From positions 186,001-250,000 of the forward strand of contig NZ_BMKR01000002.1 of NCBI RefSeq assembly GCF_014644435.1: 64,000 nt of DNA, read 5' to 3'. The position numbers were made by a program, and so were the translations under genes. This document shows, piece after piece, positions 7,687 to 16,868 of this stretch (its first letter is position 1; the number at the start of each line of letters is the position of its first letter). The notes beneath the pieces were generated by a model that was not told where the DNA came from, did no database searches, and worked only from the letters and a program-made list of their open reading frames with translations. This stretch comes from Paenibacillus albidus. GTDB taxonomy: Bacteria > Bacillota > Bacilli > Paenibacillales > Paenibacillaceae.

Positions 7687-8613
7687 ATGGCCCCCCCATT
7701 CAAGCCTAACCGTGTCGTAGTTATCGGCACCGGTGCAGTCGGCACAACTACAGCATATACCTTGCTGTTGCGCAGACGTATGCCTGAACTTGTATTAATT
7801 GACGTAAATCATCAGAAGGCGCTGGGTGAAGCGCTGGACATGAACCATGGCATGCCTTTTGTCGGCGGAGTTAAGCTATGGGCAGGTACCTACGAAGATT
7901 GCCGGGAAGCAGATATCATTATCGTAACCGCCGGCGCCTCCCAAAAACCGGGTGAGACCCGTATTGATCTCCTGCGCAAGAACATTTCGATCTTCAAGGA
8001 TATCATCCAAAAAATCACCAAATACAATCAGCACGCGATCCTGCTGATTGCGACAAACCCTGTCGATATTTTGTCCTACGCGACATTAAAGATAAGCGGT
8101 TTTGACCGCAGACGTGTCATTGGTTCCGGGACCGTGCTGGACAGCGCCAGATTCCGTTATTTGATCGGCCTGCACAAGGAAATTGATCCGCGCAGTATCC
8201 ATGGCCAGATCATAGGCGAGCATGGCGACTCCGAGCTGCCGGTATGGAGCTTGGCCAACGTTGCCGGGATTGATCTCGGCTTCGATGAAGCGGAGCGCAA
8301 CGAAATCTTTGAGGATACCAAAAATGCAGCCTATGAAATTATTGATGCCAAGGGCTCTACTTCCTATGCCATCGCCCTCGCGCTGGACCGCATTGTTGAT
8401 GCGATTCTGCATAACGAAGGTGCCGTGCTGAACGTCTCAACTCTGCTCAACAATTACAACGGAGTCTCAGATGTCTTCCTCGGTGCCCCTTGTGTTGTAG
8501 ACCGCTCCGGCGTGCGTGAAGTGCTTGACCTTCCACTAAACGACGAAGAACGGGCATTGTTCCAGCAATCCGCTTCCAAGCTAAAGGAACAAATCGCTAA
8601 GCTTGAATTGTAA
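7687..8613 (+). CDS. ldh: L-lactate dehydrogenase
   Basis: A 308-aa NAD-dependent enzyme that interconverts pyruvate and L-lactate in the cytosol, regenerating NAD during fermentation. I start at ATG 7687, which has CTGGAGGAG upstream; an in-frame TTG at 7612 lies inside the promoter. Visible motifs: the NAD-binding GTGAVG (14-19), D39 for the ribose, SQKPGETR (85-92) whose Gln86 marks LDH rather than malate dehydrogenase, the D152-x2-R155 pair, and GEHGDSE with catalytic His179. A terminator follows directly, so the gene is monocistronic. I saw no clear Rex-type TTGTGAA-TTCACAA operator. Confidence 0.92.
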   Translation: MAPPFKPNRVVVIGTGAVGTTTAYTLLLRRRMPELVLIDVNHQKALGEALDMNHGMPFVGGVKLWAGTYEDCREADIIIVTAGASQKPGETRIDLLRKNISIFKDIIQKITKYNQHAILLIATNPVDILSYATLKISGFDRRRVIGSGTVLDSARFRYLIGLHKEIDPRSIHGQIIGEHGDSELPVWSLANVAGIDLGFDEAERNEIFEDTKNAAYEIIDAKGSTSYAIALALDRIVDAILHNEGAVLNVSTLLNNYNGVSDVFLGAPCVVDRSGVREVLDLPLNDEERALFQQSASKLKEQIAKLEL

Positions 8614-8629
8614 CGGTTTTATAGAAAAA

Positions 8630-8679
8630 CGGCTATCCCGAATGTCATTGCAAATGGCTGAGGGACGGCCTTTTTTTTT
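8630..8679 (+). terminator. Terminator of ldh
   Basis: GGCTATCCC and GGGACGGCC pair across a long loop and nine T residues follow, within 70 bases of the ldh stop. Confidence 0.75.
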
Positions 8680-8881
8680 GTGAAAGAACAGCAAAAAAAC
8701 GCCCTTCCTCCCAAGCACCGGTTCAACCGGCCCTGCAAGAAGAACGTGGACTCCTTTAAAGTTAACCATAGTGTACTATATAAACTGAACTTGTAATTTT
8801 TCTATTTGGGATTGGATCGTGACTATGGCGAATGTTTGGACTTATTCCTTTTCAGGTTCAATCTATATATCACAGTATTTA

Positions 8882-9790
8882 TCACTGGGGCATGTGAAGC
8901 TGGAGCCTGGACATAGCCACTTCTTTCTCCCGGCTGGTGATGTGGGTGTAAACGGTGGTTGTCTGAATGGACGAGTGGCCCAGCAGCTCCTGCACCGTAC
9001 GCAGATCCGCCCCCTTGCGCAGCAGCATCGTAGCAAAGGAATGGCGCAGCTTATGGCTGGAGTACGGACGGCGATGCGCCGCAGGCACCTCACTCTGGAA
9101 GCGCGCAAAGGTATCCGCGGCAATCTGCTGAATGCCGCGGATCGAGAGGCGCCGCCCTTTTTGCGAAATGAACATCGCTTCCTCTTTGCTCCTCCAGGGG
9201 GTAAGCCGGCCTTCCAGCGCCAGATCGAGATAAGGGACAACACCCTCCGGCACCGGAATATTCCGCCATTTGCGGCCTTTCCCAAAGACGCGGAGGGAAC
9301 GTCTTTCTACATTATAATCACTCAGATTCAGCGTATGGACTTCACCCACCCGCAGACCCATGTAGGACATGAGCAAAAATACTGCCAGATTACGGCTCCT
9401 GTATTTACCGTCGATAGCAGATAAAAAGCGCTGCAAATCGTCTTCATCCAGATAGACGGGTTCACGGTTTTTTTCGGTTTTGGATTTCTTGATTCCGGCT
9501 GCAGGATTTGCAGTGTACAGTTCAAGCTCAATCAAAGCTTTAAAAAAACAGCTGACAGCCGCATGCTTACGATTTCTGGTGGCATCGCTGACACCTCGCT
9601 CACGGACAGAGGTCAGAAAGGATACCACATGCAGCTTTTTGACAGACTCCAGTTGTTTACCGTTCAGACTGTCCAAAAATTGACGTACATCCGCGAGATA
9701 GGATTTTTGCGTATATGGGGTATATCCGGCATCTTTCATCCAGATCAGAAAAGCTTCCAGCTCTTCTTCATATTCTTCGTTAATATCCAT
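8882..9790 (-). CDS. Tyrosine recombinase, XerC/XerD type
   Basis: A 302-aa site-specific recombinase of standard Xer length. An N-terminal SAM-like core-binding domain (about 8-90) is followed by the catalytic domain with all six key residues visible: R147 (GLRVGE), K171, H246 and R249 (HKLRHSFAT), H272 (LLGHSS) and nucleophile Y281 (VYTH). Ribosome site ACGGAGGCGG. It is not next to hslVU or dacF, the usual contexts of chromosomal codV and ripX, so it may be an additional paralogue. Four dif-like sites elsewhere in the window are possible substrates, but no link is shown. Confidence 0.88.
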   Translation of the reverse strand: MDINEEYEEELEAFLIWMKDAGYTPYTQKSYLADVRQFLDSLNGKQLESVKKLHVVSFLTSVRERGVSDATRNRKHAAVSCFFKALIELELYTANPAAGIKKSKTEKNREPVYLDEDDLQRFLSAIDGKYRSRNLAVFLLMSYMGLRVGEVHTLNLSDYNVERRSLRVFGKGRKWRNIPVPEGVVPYLDLALEGRLTPWRSKEEAMFISQKGRRLSIRGIQQIAADTFARFQSEVPAAHRRPYSSHKLRHSFATMLLRKGADLRTVQELLGHSSIQTTTVYTHITSREKEVAMSRLQLHMPQ

Positions 9791-9878
9791 ACCGCCGCCT
9801 CCGTCCAGGTTAATGACAATCTATTCTATCATATAATAGACAGATAGCGTATGTTGCCTTTTCAAAAAAACAGTACGG

Positions 9879-11258
9879 TTACTCTGTATTCCAGTCCAGT
9901 GGTATGCGCATGCGCAGCATCTCTTTATCCTCCGGATATGAATATGGATTAGATGTAATAGATTTTACCTTGTTCTCATCCAGCGCCGGAAAGATCACCT
10001 TGAACGAAAGCGAGTCCTTGGATACCCGCACAGGGTCTTGAGAAGGATAGATGGGCTGGCCTTCAGCATCATCGAATTGAAAAGAGGTCTTCTGGCTCAG
10101 AGGCTGACTTGCTTCATAATAAACAACTGTCTGCCGCTCTTCATATTCAATATTTGTGATGGTTATTGTGCCCCCCTGATCCCCTTGCAATGTTAACGGG
10201 TAACTGCCTGTCAGCGTATGGCTGTCCTTCACGGGTAAGGTACCTGCCGGGATATTGAGGATTTCACTAAAGATTAATGTCACATACCGGGGTTGTGGAT
10301 TCAAATCTCCCAGTGCGGACAGATTGAAATAAAGATCCGTTGCGGTTCCTCCATCCCCTCCCTGCCGGCCCAGTAAGGTGCCCTGATCATCTTCAACTGC
10401 AAGGTTGAACTCATTTAAGGGATAGTCTTTGCTTATCTGAATTTGTGTTGTGACCGGGCCAAACATCATTTTTTTGAGGGTATATTCACTATTCTTAAAC
10501 TTGAATTTCCTGTGAAGTTCAAACGTGTGCGACATTTCTTTGCTTTTCCCTTTGTGCAGCGGTATAGAAAGCTCCCAGTTCCCTCGGGTTGTCCCAATAC
10601 AATCAATGTTCATCTTCAGCAGCAATTCATCCGGCATATTCTTGTCGGTGAAATTCCAGCGTGTGGTGCCTGCAAAACTGCGGTCTCCCGTAACTGTAAA
10701 ATCATGTGTGCCGATCGACTGCGGGCTAATCCCGTCAAATTCCAAATCATAATAGACAGTTGCCTCATCGGACGTAATGGTTGGGTGGGAAACCGGATAA
10801 TTCACTTCATAGTTCAAGACCAGTTGAATTCCATCGTAATACACCTCGTCCATTCTAACTTCAATTCCTTGATCCAGTGCAGCAATATCGACGGGATGGA
10901 TAAGTTTATGGCTCTCGATCTGCCGAAGCTCATCATAACCGCCGCCTTTTGCATACAGATATTCAAAAAAAGGAATCTTCCGCAGCGCCTCTGCAACTTG
11001 AGGTGAAACAAACCCCGCACCCAGCGTCAGAATAACGGCAGTTATCGCTGCCACACTGACCCCAAGACTCCAGCGGAGGAGCGGAGAACGATAGCGATAG
11101 CGGGGCCGGCTTGCCTTCCGAAATCCCTGGTGCTGTTCCCATAACGTTTCAAAAGTGAACCCAGGCTGTTTTTGTTTCAGCAGCAGTTCGGCTTCATGCT
11201 CCAACTGGGCAACAAGCTCCGTATGAGCCACAGACTCCCGTGTTCTGAGTTCTCTCAT
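9879..11258 (-). CDS. DUF4179 membrane protein, probable anti-sigma factor
   Basis: A 459-aa protein. About 65 cytoplasmic residues precede one transmembrane helix (about 66-90), and a large extracytoplasmic domain with the DUF4179 signature follows. Its ATG overlaps the stop of the upstream ECF sigma gene as ATGA, so the two are translationally coupled. In Firmicutes, one-helix DUF4179 proteins encoded just behind an ECF sigma gene are regarded as cognate anti-sigma factors: the cytoplasmic part holds the sigma factor and the outer part senses an envelope signal. No zinc-binding HxxxCxxC motif is seen in the cytoplasmic part. The regulatory role is inferred from context. Confidence 0.82.
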   Translation of the reverse strand: MRELRTRESVAHTELVAQLEHEAELLLKQKQPGFTFETLWEQHQGFRKASRPRYRYRSPLLRWSLGVSVAAITAVILTLGAGFVSPQVAEALRKIPFFEYLYAKGGGYDELRQIESHKLIHPVDIAALDQGIEVRMDEVYYDGIQLVLNYEVNYPVSHPTITSDEATVYYDLEFDGISPQSIGTHDFTVTGDRSFAGTTRWNFTDKNMPDELLLKMNIDCIGTTRGNWELSIPLHKGKSKEMSHTFELHRKFKFKNSEYTLKKMMFGPVTTQIQISKDYPLNEFNLAVEDDQGTLLGRQGGDGGTATDLYFNLSALGDLNPQPRYVTLIFSEILNIPAGTLPVKDSHTLTGSYPLTLQGDQGGTITITNIEYEERQTVVYYEASQPLSQKTSFQFDDAEGQPIYPSQDPVRVSKDSLSFKVIFPALDENKVKSITSNPYSYPEDKEMLRMRIPLDWNTE

Positions 11259-11797
11259 TTCAAACCCTCCCTCACCCTGAATAATTCCGGTTCCTGCTCG
11301 TTATACAGCCTAAGCTTCGTAAGCGCCATATGCAGCCTTGATTTGCAGGTACCGAGAGGTATCCCCAGCACAGCGGCGGTCTCGGGCAGTGGGAGTCCGG
11401 CGTAATAGTGCAGGGTAACCACCTCCCGCTGTTTCTGCGACAATCTGCCGACTACGGACCACAGCTGCTGTTTAGCTTCATCATGCATAACGATACTCTC
11501 TGCTGACTGCTCGCGAGCTGTGTCCGTTTCAGGCACTCTGGAGAACAGCTTCTGCCAGCTTTTTCTGCGCAGCACATCACGGGTCATATTGACTGTTATC
11601 CGGTAGAGCCAGGGCCGGATCGGCCGGGACTCATCGTACCGGTGATATTTGGAATATGCACGCAAAAACGTCTCCTGCGTAATGTCGTCTGCCAGTGCAG
11701 GAAGCTTCGTAATCATCAGGGCAATCCCGTATACATAGGATGCGTGTTCTTCGAACATTTCCCTGGCTTGCTGTTCGGTTATGGAATACTCTTTCAA
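11255..11797 (-). CDS. ECF-type RNA polymerase sigma factor
   Basis: A 180-aa sigma-70 family protein of group 4. Region 2 (about 12-82) contains ADDITQETFLRAY and the promoter-melting stretch SRPIRPWLYRITVNMTRD. Region 4 (about 115-165) contains LSQKQREVVTLHYYAGL and the helix-turn-helix GTCKSRLHMALTKLR. There is no region 1 or 3. Ribosome site GGAGGAGGAGGACC. It is the first gene of a two-gene operon with the DUF4179 protein. A GAACGG-N16-CGTATA element upstream resembles ECF promoters, suggesting autoregulation. The target regulon is unknown. Confidence 0.9.
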   Translation of the reverse strand: MKEYSITEQQAREMFEEHASYVYGIALMITKLPALADDITQETFLRAYSKYHRYDESRPIRPWLYRITVNMTRDVLRRKSWQKLFSRVPETDTAREQSAESIVMHDEAKQQLWSVVGRLSQKQREVVTLHYYAGLPLPETAAVLGIPLGTCKSRLHMALTKLRLYNEQEPELFRVREGLK

Positions 11798-11831
11798 TCA
11801 GGTCCTCCTCCTCCCTATCTTCATCATCCTA

Positions 11832-11859
11832 TATACGTGTTGAACGCTATAAACCGTTC
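11832..11859 (-). promoter_or_regulatory. Possible ECF autoregulatory promoter
   Basis: On the minus strand GAACGG (11859-11854), a 16-base spacer and CGTATA (11837-11832), 35 bases before the sigma gene start. ECF promoters typically have an AAC-containing -35 and a CGT-containing -10. The GAACG arm also pairs with CGTTC in the spacer. Confidence 0.4.
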
Positions 11860-12011
11860 GCTTTTGGAGCATACTAACTTTTGAGAAATGTGAGAGGATT
11901 CTACCAAGAAGCGTTTCAGCAGCGGCATGACGGGTTATGGATTGGGGACAGCCAGTTTATCCTAACAAAAAAACAACTCTTACATCTCACTCTAAAAGGA
12001 GACGATCATGA

Positions 12012-12968
12012 ATGCCAGAAGTGCAGAAAGTAGTCTTGGAGCCTGCCGCTCAAAAGTTCGCTGACGATAATGCGAAGCCGCCTTTCCTCCCGGACCTGGG
12101 TCCTGAAAAAGGGCGCGTCACGGTAGATAAGGTGCAAGCAGGCGATATTTATAAACCTGAAGCCGAACTTGAAGATATTACGGTGCCTGGCGGCCCCGGC
12201 GGGGAGGTATCGGTAAGAATTGTCCGTCCCAAACATTCCTCCTCTGCTCTATTACCGGTCATCTTATATATTCATGGTGCCGGTTGGGTCTTCGGGAATG
12301 CGCATACGCATGACCGGCTCATCCGCGAGCTGGCAACAGGAGCTGAGGCTGCTGTGGTTTTCCCGAATTACAGCTTATCCCCGGAAGCGAAATACCCGAC
12401 AGCCCTTGAAGAGATATATGCGGTGCTACAATGGACCGCTGACAAGGGGGCCGAACAGGGTCTGGACCCGGGTAAACTCACAGTAGCCGGGGATAGTGTC
12501 GGCGGCAACATGACCGCAGCCATCACCCTGATGGCCAAAGAACGCGGCGGTCCGGGCATTGCCAAGCAGCTGCTGTTCTATCCGGTGACGGATGCCTCTT
12601 TTGACACCGAATCTTATCAACAGTTCTCCGAAGGATACTTCTTACAACGGGAGGGGATGAAGTGGTTCTGGGATCAATACACGACGGATCCTGCCGAGCG
12701 TGCACAAATTACAGCCTCTCCGCTGCGTGCCACAGTGGATCAATTACGTGACCTGCCGGAGGCGCTGATTATCACCGGTGAAGCGGATGTGCTCCGGGAC
12801 GAAGGAGAGGCTTATGCAGCAAAGCTTCGTGAGGCTGGCGTGGCAGTTACGGCTGTCCGTTTCCAAGGCATCATCCATGACTTTGTGATGCTGAATGCCC
12901 TGGCGGATACCCAGGCCAAAAAAGGCGCGATTCTGCTCGCCACCAGCTGGCTGAAACAAGGCTTCTAA
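12012..12968 (+). CDS. Alpha/beta hydrolase, HSL-type esterase
   Basis: A 318-aa cytosolic carboxylesterase of the hormone-sensitive-lipase family. Residue runs are typical: HGAGWVFGN (oxyanion hole; the third Gly of HGGG is replaced by Ala), GDSVGGNM with the nucleophile Ser, an acidic residue in EADVLRDE, and the catalytic His in GIIHDF. The start is ATG 12012. Another ATG at 12008 is out of frame and lies between the AAAAGGAGA site and the true start. Substrates are probably short-chain esters. A strong terminator follows. Confidence 0.9.
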   Translation: MPEVQKVVLEPAAQKFADDNAKPPFLPDLGPEKGRVTVDKVQAGDIYKPEAELEDITVPGGPGGEVSVRIVRPKHSSSALLPVILYIHGAGWVFGNAHTHDRLIRELATGAEAAVVFPNYSLSPEAKYPTALEEIYAVLQWTADKGAEQGLDPGKLTVAGDSVGGNMTAAITLMAKERGGPGIAKQLLFYPVTDASFDTESYQQFSEGYFLQREGMKWFWDQYTTDPAERAQITASPLRATVDQLRDLPEALIITGEADVLRDEGEAYAAKLREAGVAVTAVRFQGIIHDFVMLNALADTQAKKGAILLATSWLKQGF

Positions 12969-12982
12969 ATCAGCCGAATAGA

Positions 12983-13040
12983 AAAAACGAAGGGGTTGTC
13001 CTTTTAAGCCATGTGGCTATAAGGGACAGCCCTTCGTTTT
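12983..13040. terminator. Bidirectional terminator
   Basis: A long near-perfect hairpin (AACGAAGGGGTTGTCC paired with GGGACAGCCCTTCGTT) with A-run on the left and T-run on the right, between the esterase gene and the 30-aa gene, which converge on it. Confidence 0.85.
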
Positions 13041-13080
13041 ATTTTTGGAGTAGGAATAAAGAGTAATGGCCCTGCTCCCC

Positions 13081-13173
13081 TTACTTCCGTTGCGTATAAA
13101 ATTCCGCCGCCTTCCTTGAACCACCGATCATTCCTTGAATTTTCCCGCTTAGATCGCTTAAGTTGAATCCCAT
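13081..13173 (-). CDS. 30-aa small protein
   Basis: A 30-codon frame from ATG 13173 to TAA 13081. TGGGAGGGA stands 8 bases before the ATG, and the shared terminator at 12983-13040 lies 40 bases past the stop, so it has the full structure of a gene. The peptide is amphipathic and basic (MGFNLSDLSGKIQGMIGGSR then KAAEFYTQRK), with no cysteine or signal sequence. I do not recognise a family. The dif-like element at 13241-13268 is 70 bases upstream. Translation is inferred from the ribosome site only. Confidence 0.5.
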   Translation of the reverse strand: MGFNLSDLSGKIQGMIGGSRKAAEFYTQRK

Positions 13174-13240
13174 GTGTAATCCCTCCCAAGTGATGTATTG
13201 TTGAACCTATATTACCCGGAATAAGCTGACCTGAATTATT

Positions 13241-13268
13241 GGTTTACATAATCATTATTATGTTACCT
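13241..13268. repeat. 28-bp dif-like near-palindrome, copy A
   Basis: Arms GGTTTACATAA and TTATGTTACCT flank the centre TCATTA. The same 11-6-11 layout recurs at 25837-25864, 25962-25989 and 36648-36675. It lies between the 30-aa gene and the PQQ-like gene. The first arm, read on the other strand, is TTATGTAAACC, close to the XerD half of Firmicute dif as I know it. It could instead be an operator. Confidence 0.6.
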
Positions 13269-13353
13269 TATTAAATACTCTGAAACCAAAAGCAACTAAT
13301 TTTCCCATTCCAAGGTCTAATGGATATAAGCCATTTCAAAGGAGCAGATTCTA

Positions 13354-14676
13354 ATGACCCATTCTGTAATAATAACTTCCACCCTTCTCTTGGCTTCACT
13401 CCTCACCACCGGGGCTGCTTTCCACTCCTCAGAAGTCGCACAAGCCGGAACGGCAGCGGGTTGGACCAGTGCTGCGGTCACTGAACAAATCCCCAAATCT
13501 GCCGCTAAACTGCTGTGGCAAATCAACAATGACGGCCAGGGCATGTATGCTGACGGACAACAAACTTCAAGGGGGCTGGTCTTCTATACCTCCGGAAGCA
13601 CACTAAGGGCTGCAGACATTGCTACCGGCCACCTCAAATGGTCCTATAAGAATGGAACGTACCCACAAATCATTACGAATAACTCTGTATTTTTCATTAC
13701 GGGCGAAGGCGAACTTGTAAAAGTCGCGGCGGATACCGGCAAAGTGTTATGGAAAGTGAAAGCGGCGAAAGCTCCAATCGAGGTGGGGGCACAGGCCCGG
13801 CTTATAAGCGGGGTAATCTATTTTGCCAATGAGAGCGGCGGAATTGCTGCGTATAACCCGGTTACAGGTGCAAAAATGTGGGAAAACCCCACCATACCCA
13901 TGTATGCAGGCAGTCTAAACGGAATTTACAACGGTACATTGCTGGCATCCAGTACGGTCGATAATATCCGCAGCCAATTTTTCGGGTTGGATTCCGCTAC
14001 CGGCAAGTTGCGCTGGAGAACCGAAGGATTGTATTCTTTTGCCGGTTACCGGGATGTCCGGATTCTGTTGCGTGAAAGCAATGCTGCTGCGGTTAAGGCT
14101 CCAACGTCCAAATCCGCACCTGGATATTTAATGACGCTTGTGAGTATGGATGTGGCTACAGGAAAAATCACTTCCCGGGAGAATTATCAGCCGTTAAAGG
14201 ATGTAGTCAAACTCTATAATAACCGCATGATGATCCAGGGTTCTTCTGTGTATTCGGTAGACGGGAATGTGGATCAATCCGAGCTTTATTTAACCCGTTT
14301 TACCTTGGGAAAACCTACCGATACCGCCACCACTAGCTACGCTTCGTATGGAAATTGGCTGGCTGGCCCTACCGACGGCAGGGTGTTTTTCCAAAAGGAT
14401 CAGCAGATCCAAAGCGTGACTATCGCTGACAAGACGGTGGTTACATTCATGCATCCAGCTAGTCCTGTGATTCATCTGCAAAAGATCGGCAAAGCCGTTT
14501 ATGCCGGTTTTGAAAATGGTGATTTCTCCATCATGCACGCTGACACAGGTGCACTGCTGGGCACGTTAAAACTTCACGCACAGCTATATGGGAGAATTTC
14601 CGTAGTAAATGGGACGGTTCTAATTCCCACTGATCAGAAGCTGTTTGCGGTATCTTTGCCGCAGGAGCTGAGATAA
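13354..14676 (+). CDS. Secreted PQQ-like beta-propeller protein
   Basis: A 440-aa protein with an N-terminal signal peptide (hydrophobic about 5-22). The body has repeated PQQ/BamB-type blades: LRAADIATGHLKWSYK, VAADTGKVLWKVKA, AAYNPVTGAKMWENP and GLDSATGKLRWRTEG, each with the A-x-[DN]-x2-TGK-x2-W pattern. The repeats form a propeller; the residues needed to bind a quinone cofactor in dehydrogenases cannot be recognised, so it is probably a structural or ligand-binding protein outside the cell. Ribosome site AAAGGAGC. It is monocistronic, with a terminator right after the stop. Confidence 0.85.
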   Translation: MTHSVIITSTLLLASLLTTGAAFHSSEVAQAGTAAGWTSAAVTEQIPKSAAKLLWQINNDGQGMYADGQQTSRGLVFYTSGSTLRAADIATGHLKWSYKNGTYPQIITNNSVFFITGEGELVKVAADTGKVLWKVKAAKAPIEVGAQARLISGVIYFANESGGIAAYNPVTGAKMWENPTIPMYAGSLNGIYNGTLLASSTVDNIRSQFFGLDSATGKLRWRTEGLYSFAGYRDVRILLRESNAAAVKAPTSKSAPGYLMTLVSMDVATGKITSRENYQPLKDVVKLYNNRMMIQGSSVYSVDGNVDQSELYLTRFTLGKPTDTATTSYASYGNWLAGPTDGRVFFQKDQQIQSVTIADKTVVTFMHPASPVIHLQKIGKAVYAGFENGDFSIMHADTGALLGTLKLHAQLYGRISVVNGTVLIPTDQKLFAVSLPQELR

Positions 14677-14679
14677 AAA

Positions 14680-14715
14680 GAAGTGTCTGAGCAGCTAAAG
14701 CCACTCAGACACTTC
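14680..14715. terminator. Bidirectional terminator
   Basis: GAAGTGTCTGAG pairs with CTCAGACACTTC. The run of five T on the minus strand makes it stronger for the aminotransferase, and it also ends the PQQ-like gene. Confidence 0.8.
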
Positions 14716-14770
14716 TTCTCAATTGGCGTAACTTCGCCTGACTCCACCCGGCAGTTCTCAGCTGATAATT

Positions 14771-15973
14771 CTACAACGCCCGCAGATACTCCCCGATTCT
14801 CCGGGCGGCTTCCAGTAGCCGATCCTCTTTTTGCACCAGCGCAATGCGCACAAAACCTTCGCCTTGCGAACCAAAGGCATCACCCGGAATCACAACCACT
14901 CCGGTCTTTAGCAGCAATTCACGGGCAAAAGCACGCGAACCGCCGCCTTCCGGAAACCTGGTCCACTGCTGCGGCAGTGCCGCCCAGATAAACATGGTCG
15001 CCTTAGGCTTAGGCACGTCCCACCCTTCCCGGGCCAGCGCCTCCACAAATATATCCCGGCGGCGCTGATAAAGAGGCGCGACTCCGCCACTCTCCATATC
15101 GGCCATCGCAAGCTCAAGCGCGGTCACCGCCGCTTCCTGGATCGGCTCAAACACGCCGTAATCGATATTGCTCTTCAGCTCGCGCAAAGCCCCCACCGCT
15201 TCCCGGTTGCCGGTCAGGAAGCCGATCCGGCAGCCGGCCATGTTGAAGCTTTTGGAGAAGGAATGGAACTCCACGGCAGTATCCATTGCTCCCGGCACCT
15301 GCAGTATACTCAGCGGCTTATACCCGTCGAACCCCATTTCCGAATAGGCCAGATCGTGAATGATCAGCACGTCCCATTTGCGGGCAAGCAGGACCAGCTT
15401 CTCGAAGAAGGTGATATCCGCTGCCGTAGAAATCGGGTTGCCGGGAAAGTTGAGCAGAATAAAGGAAGCCTCCTGCCACACCCGATCCGGTACACGGTCC
15501 AAATCCGGCATAAAATCATTCTCTTGCAGAAGTGGAATAGACCAAGGTCTTACTCCCGCTATCGCTAGCGAGCCGGAATAGATCGGATAACCCGGGTCCG
15601 GCACTATAGCCATGTCCCCGGGGTTACAGACAGCAAGCGCCAAATGGGCGAGTCCATCCTGCGATCCCATCAGCGCCAACACTTCTTCCTCCGCATCTAC
15701 CGTGACGCCAAAACGTTTGTCCATCCAGGCCGCTGCCTGTTGGCGTAAGGCTAAACTCCCTCTGCTGGATGGATAAGAATAACTGCTCTCCCGGAGCACT
15801 GCCGAACTTAACACCTGACGGATTTCAGGTTTCGGCGCTCCGTCCGGACTCCCAATCCCGAGATCTATGATCTTCAAGCCCGAACCCAGGGCTTCCTCTT
15901 TCCATTCTGCAACTTCGGAGAAAATAGAGGAGCCGAGTTGCGACAGCTTCTCCGATCTCCAGCCTTTATTCAT
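14771..15973 (-). CDS. PLP-dependent aminotransferase, class I/II
   Basis: A 400-aa fold-type I aminotransferase of the LL-diaminopimelate/aspartate aminotransferase-like group. Motifs: DLGIGSPDGAPK near the N-terminus, NFPGNPIS for substrate carboxylate contacts, DLAYSEM for the pyridine nitrogen and phenol, and SFSKSFNMAGCRIGF with Schiff-base Lys241. The start is uncertain: the frame is open to 16048 with ATG at 16018 and 15973 and a TTG behind GGTGG. I choose 15973 because the conserved part begins there, though its ribosome site is poor. The substrate is not defined by sequence. Confidence 0.87.
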   Translation of the reverse strand: MNKGWRSEKLSQLGSSIFSEVAEWKEEALGSGLKIIDLGIGSPDGAPKPEIRQVLSSAVLRESSYSYPSSRGSLALRQQAAAWMDKRFGVTVDAEEEVLALMGSQDGLAHLALAVCNPGDMAIVPDPGYPIYSGSLAIAGVRPWSIPLLQENDFMPDLDRVPDRVWQEASFILLNFPGNPISTAADITFFEKLVLLARKWDVLIIHDLAYSEMGFDGYKPLSILQVPGAMDTAVEFHSFSKSFNMAGCRIGFLTGNREAVGALRELKSNIDYGVFEPIQEAAVTALELAMADMESGGVAPLYQRRRDIFVEALAREGWDVPKPKATMFIWAALPQQWTRFPEGGGSRAFARELLLKTGVVVIPGDAFGSQGEGFVRIALVQKEDRLLEAARRIGEYLRAL

Positions 15974-16133
15974 GCGATGATCGGCCAACGAAATCCACCC
16001 GCCTATTTTTGGAATCATTATACCATGGAAGAGTTGGCTAGATCGCATACTAGACTTGAAATGTCCTCCAAACCGCTCTTTTTTAGCCGGATAAGTGCCC
16101 CTTATCGCCTTTAAAAATCGTTTAAAACCAAAA

Positions 16134-16159
16134 CAGCGTATAATTTATGTTATACGCTG
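16134..16159. terminator. Bidirectional terminator after the DUF1129 gene
   Basis: CAGCGTATAA pairs with TTATACGCTG; a T-run follows on the plus strand and TTTTGGTTTT on the minus strand. It lies 16 bases past the stop of the DUF1129 gene. Confidence 0.7.
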
Positions 16160-16174
16160 TTTTTTTAGCCGGTT

Positions 16175-16867
16175 TTATCTGCTTATTTCCCGCCTTTTGA
16201 ATAACAACGATATTATATAGAGGACGATGCCAATACCCGCCAGGTAAAGCGTTGGAATACTTGCAGCGGGACCTAAATCCGGCGTAATGATAAGTACAGC
16301 CACAAACAATCCGACAGACAACGTGCTAATTCCCGCAAATTGCAAGACCTCCAGGCCTTTCTTCGGTTTGGCTTCTTTAAAGGTAGAAGCCTTAACCCAG
16401 CGGAGAACGGTCATAATAAACAAGTACAACAGCAGCACATCCATACTGACAACGATAAGGGCAGAGCCGATATGAAAATTGGTCTGGCCACTGCCGATGT
16501 GGAACAAATAGTACATTCCTGCCCCGGCTATACCACTGAAGAAACTGCTAACCGCCAAAAAGAGCAATGTAATCCGGGCAGAAAAAAGCAGTTGATTCTT
16601 GCGTGTCTCCCCCGGAATTTCCCCGATCAGCTCCTCACAATACGCTTTGGGTTCATCCCCAAATACCTGCGCTGCCGTGCGTCCCTCTTGCTGTGCTTGC
16701 AGCACATGCTCCAGCAGCTCCAGCAGCAACTCCTCAGTCTGCTGTTCAGATCTGCCCGAAGCAAAGCGAATGTAGAGAAGCATCTCTTCATAGTATTTCA
16801 GGTTCTCCCTTGTCAGTTGGGAGCGTTTGGTATTATTCAATTGGATAAGTTCTTGTACAGTCGTCAT
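16175..16867 (-). CDS. DUF1129 family membrane protein
   Basis: A 230-aa protein. About 95 cytoplasmic, helical N-terminal residues precede four or five transmembrane segments (about 100-225). I place the start at ATG 16867, one base after the PadR stop, with GAGGG as ribosome site inside the padR end; the longer frame to 16888 lacks one. The DUF1129 pattern (HAAS-like N-terminus, EELLLELLEHVLQAQQEG, GDEPKAYCEEL) is clear. PadR plus a DUF1129/DUF1700-type protein is a common pairing. The role is unknown, perhaps membrane-stress response. Confidence 0.83.
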   Translation of the reverse strand: MTTVQELIQLNNTKRSQLTRENLKYYEEMLLYIRFASGRSEQQTEELLLELLEHVLQAQQEGRTAAQVFGDEPKAYCEELIGEIPGETRKNQLLFSARITLLFLAVSSFFSGIAGAGMYYLFHIGSGQTNFHIGSALIVVSMDVLLLYLFIMTVLRWVKASTFKEAKPKKGLEVLQFAGISTLSVGLFVAVLIITPDLGPAASIPTLYLAGIGIVLYIISLLFKRREISR

Positions 16868-16868
16868 G

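Noticed and set aside
8819..9424. 201-codon plus-strand frame opposite the Xer recombinase
   Set aside because: No domain or ribosome site; the minus-strand frame has all six catalytic residues.
13241..13268. BirA or GlnR operator
   Set aside because: The GTTTACA and TGTTAC arms point the other way from BirA (TGTAAAC...GTTTACA) and from GlnR (TGTNA-N7-TNACA) sites.
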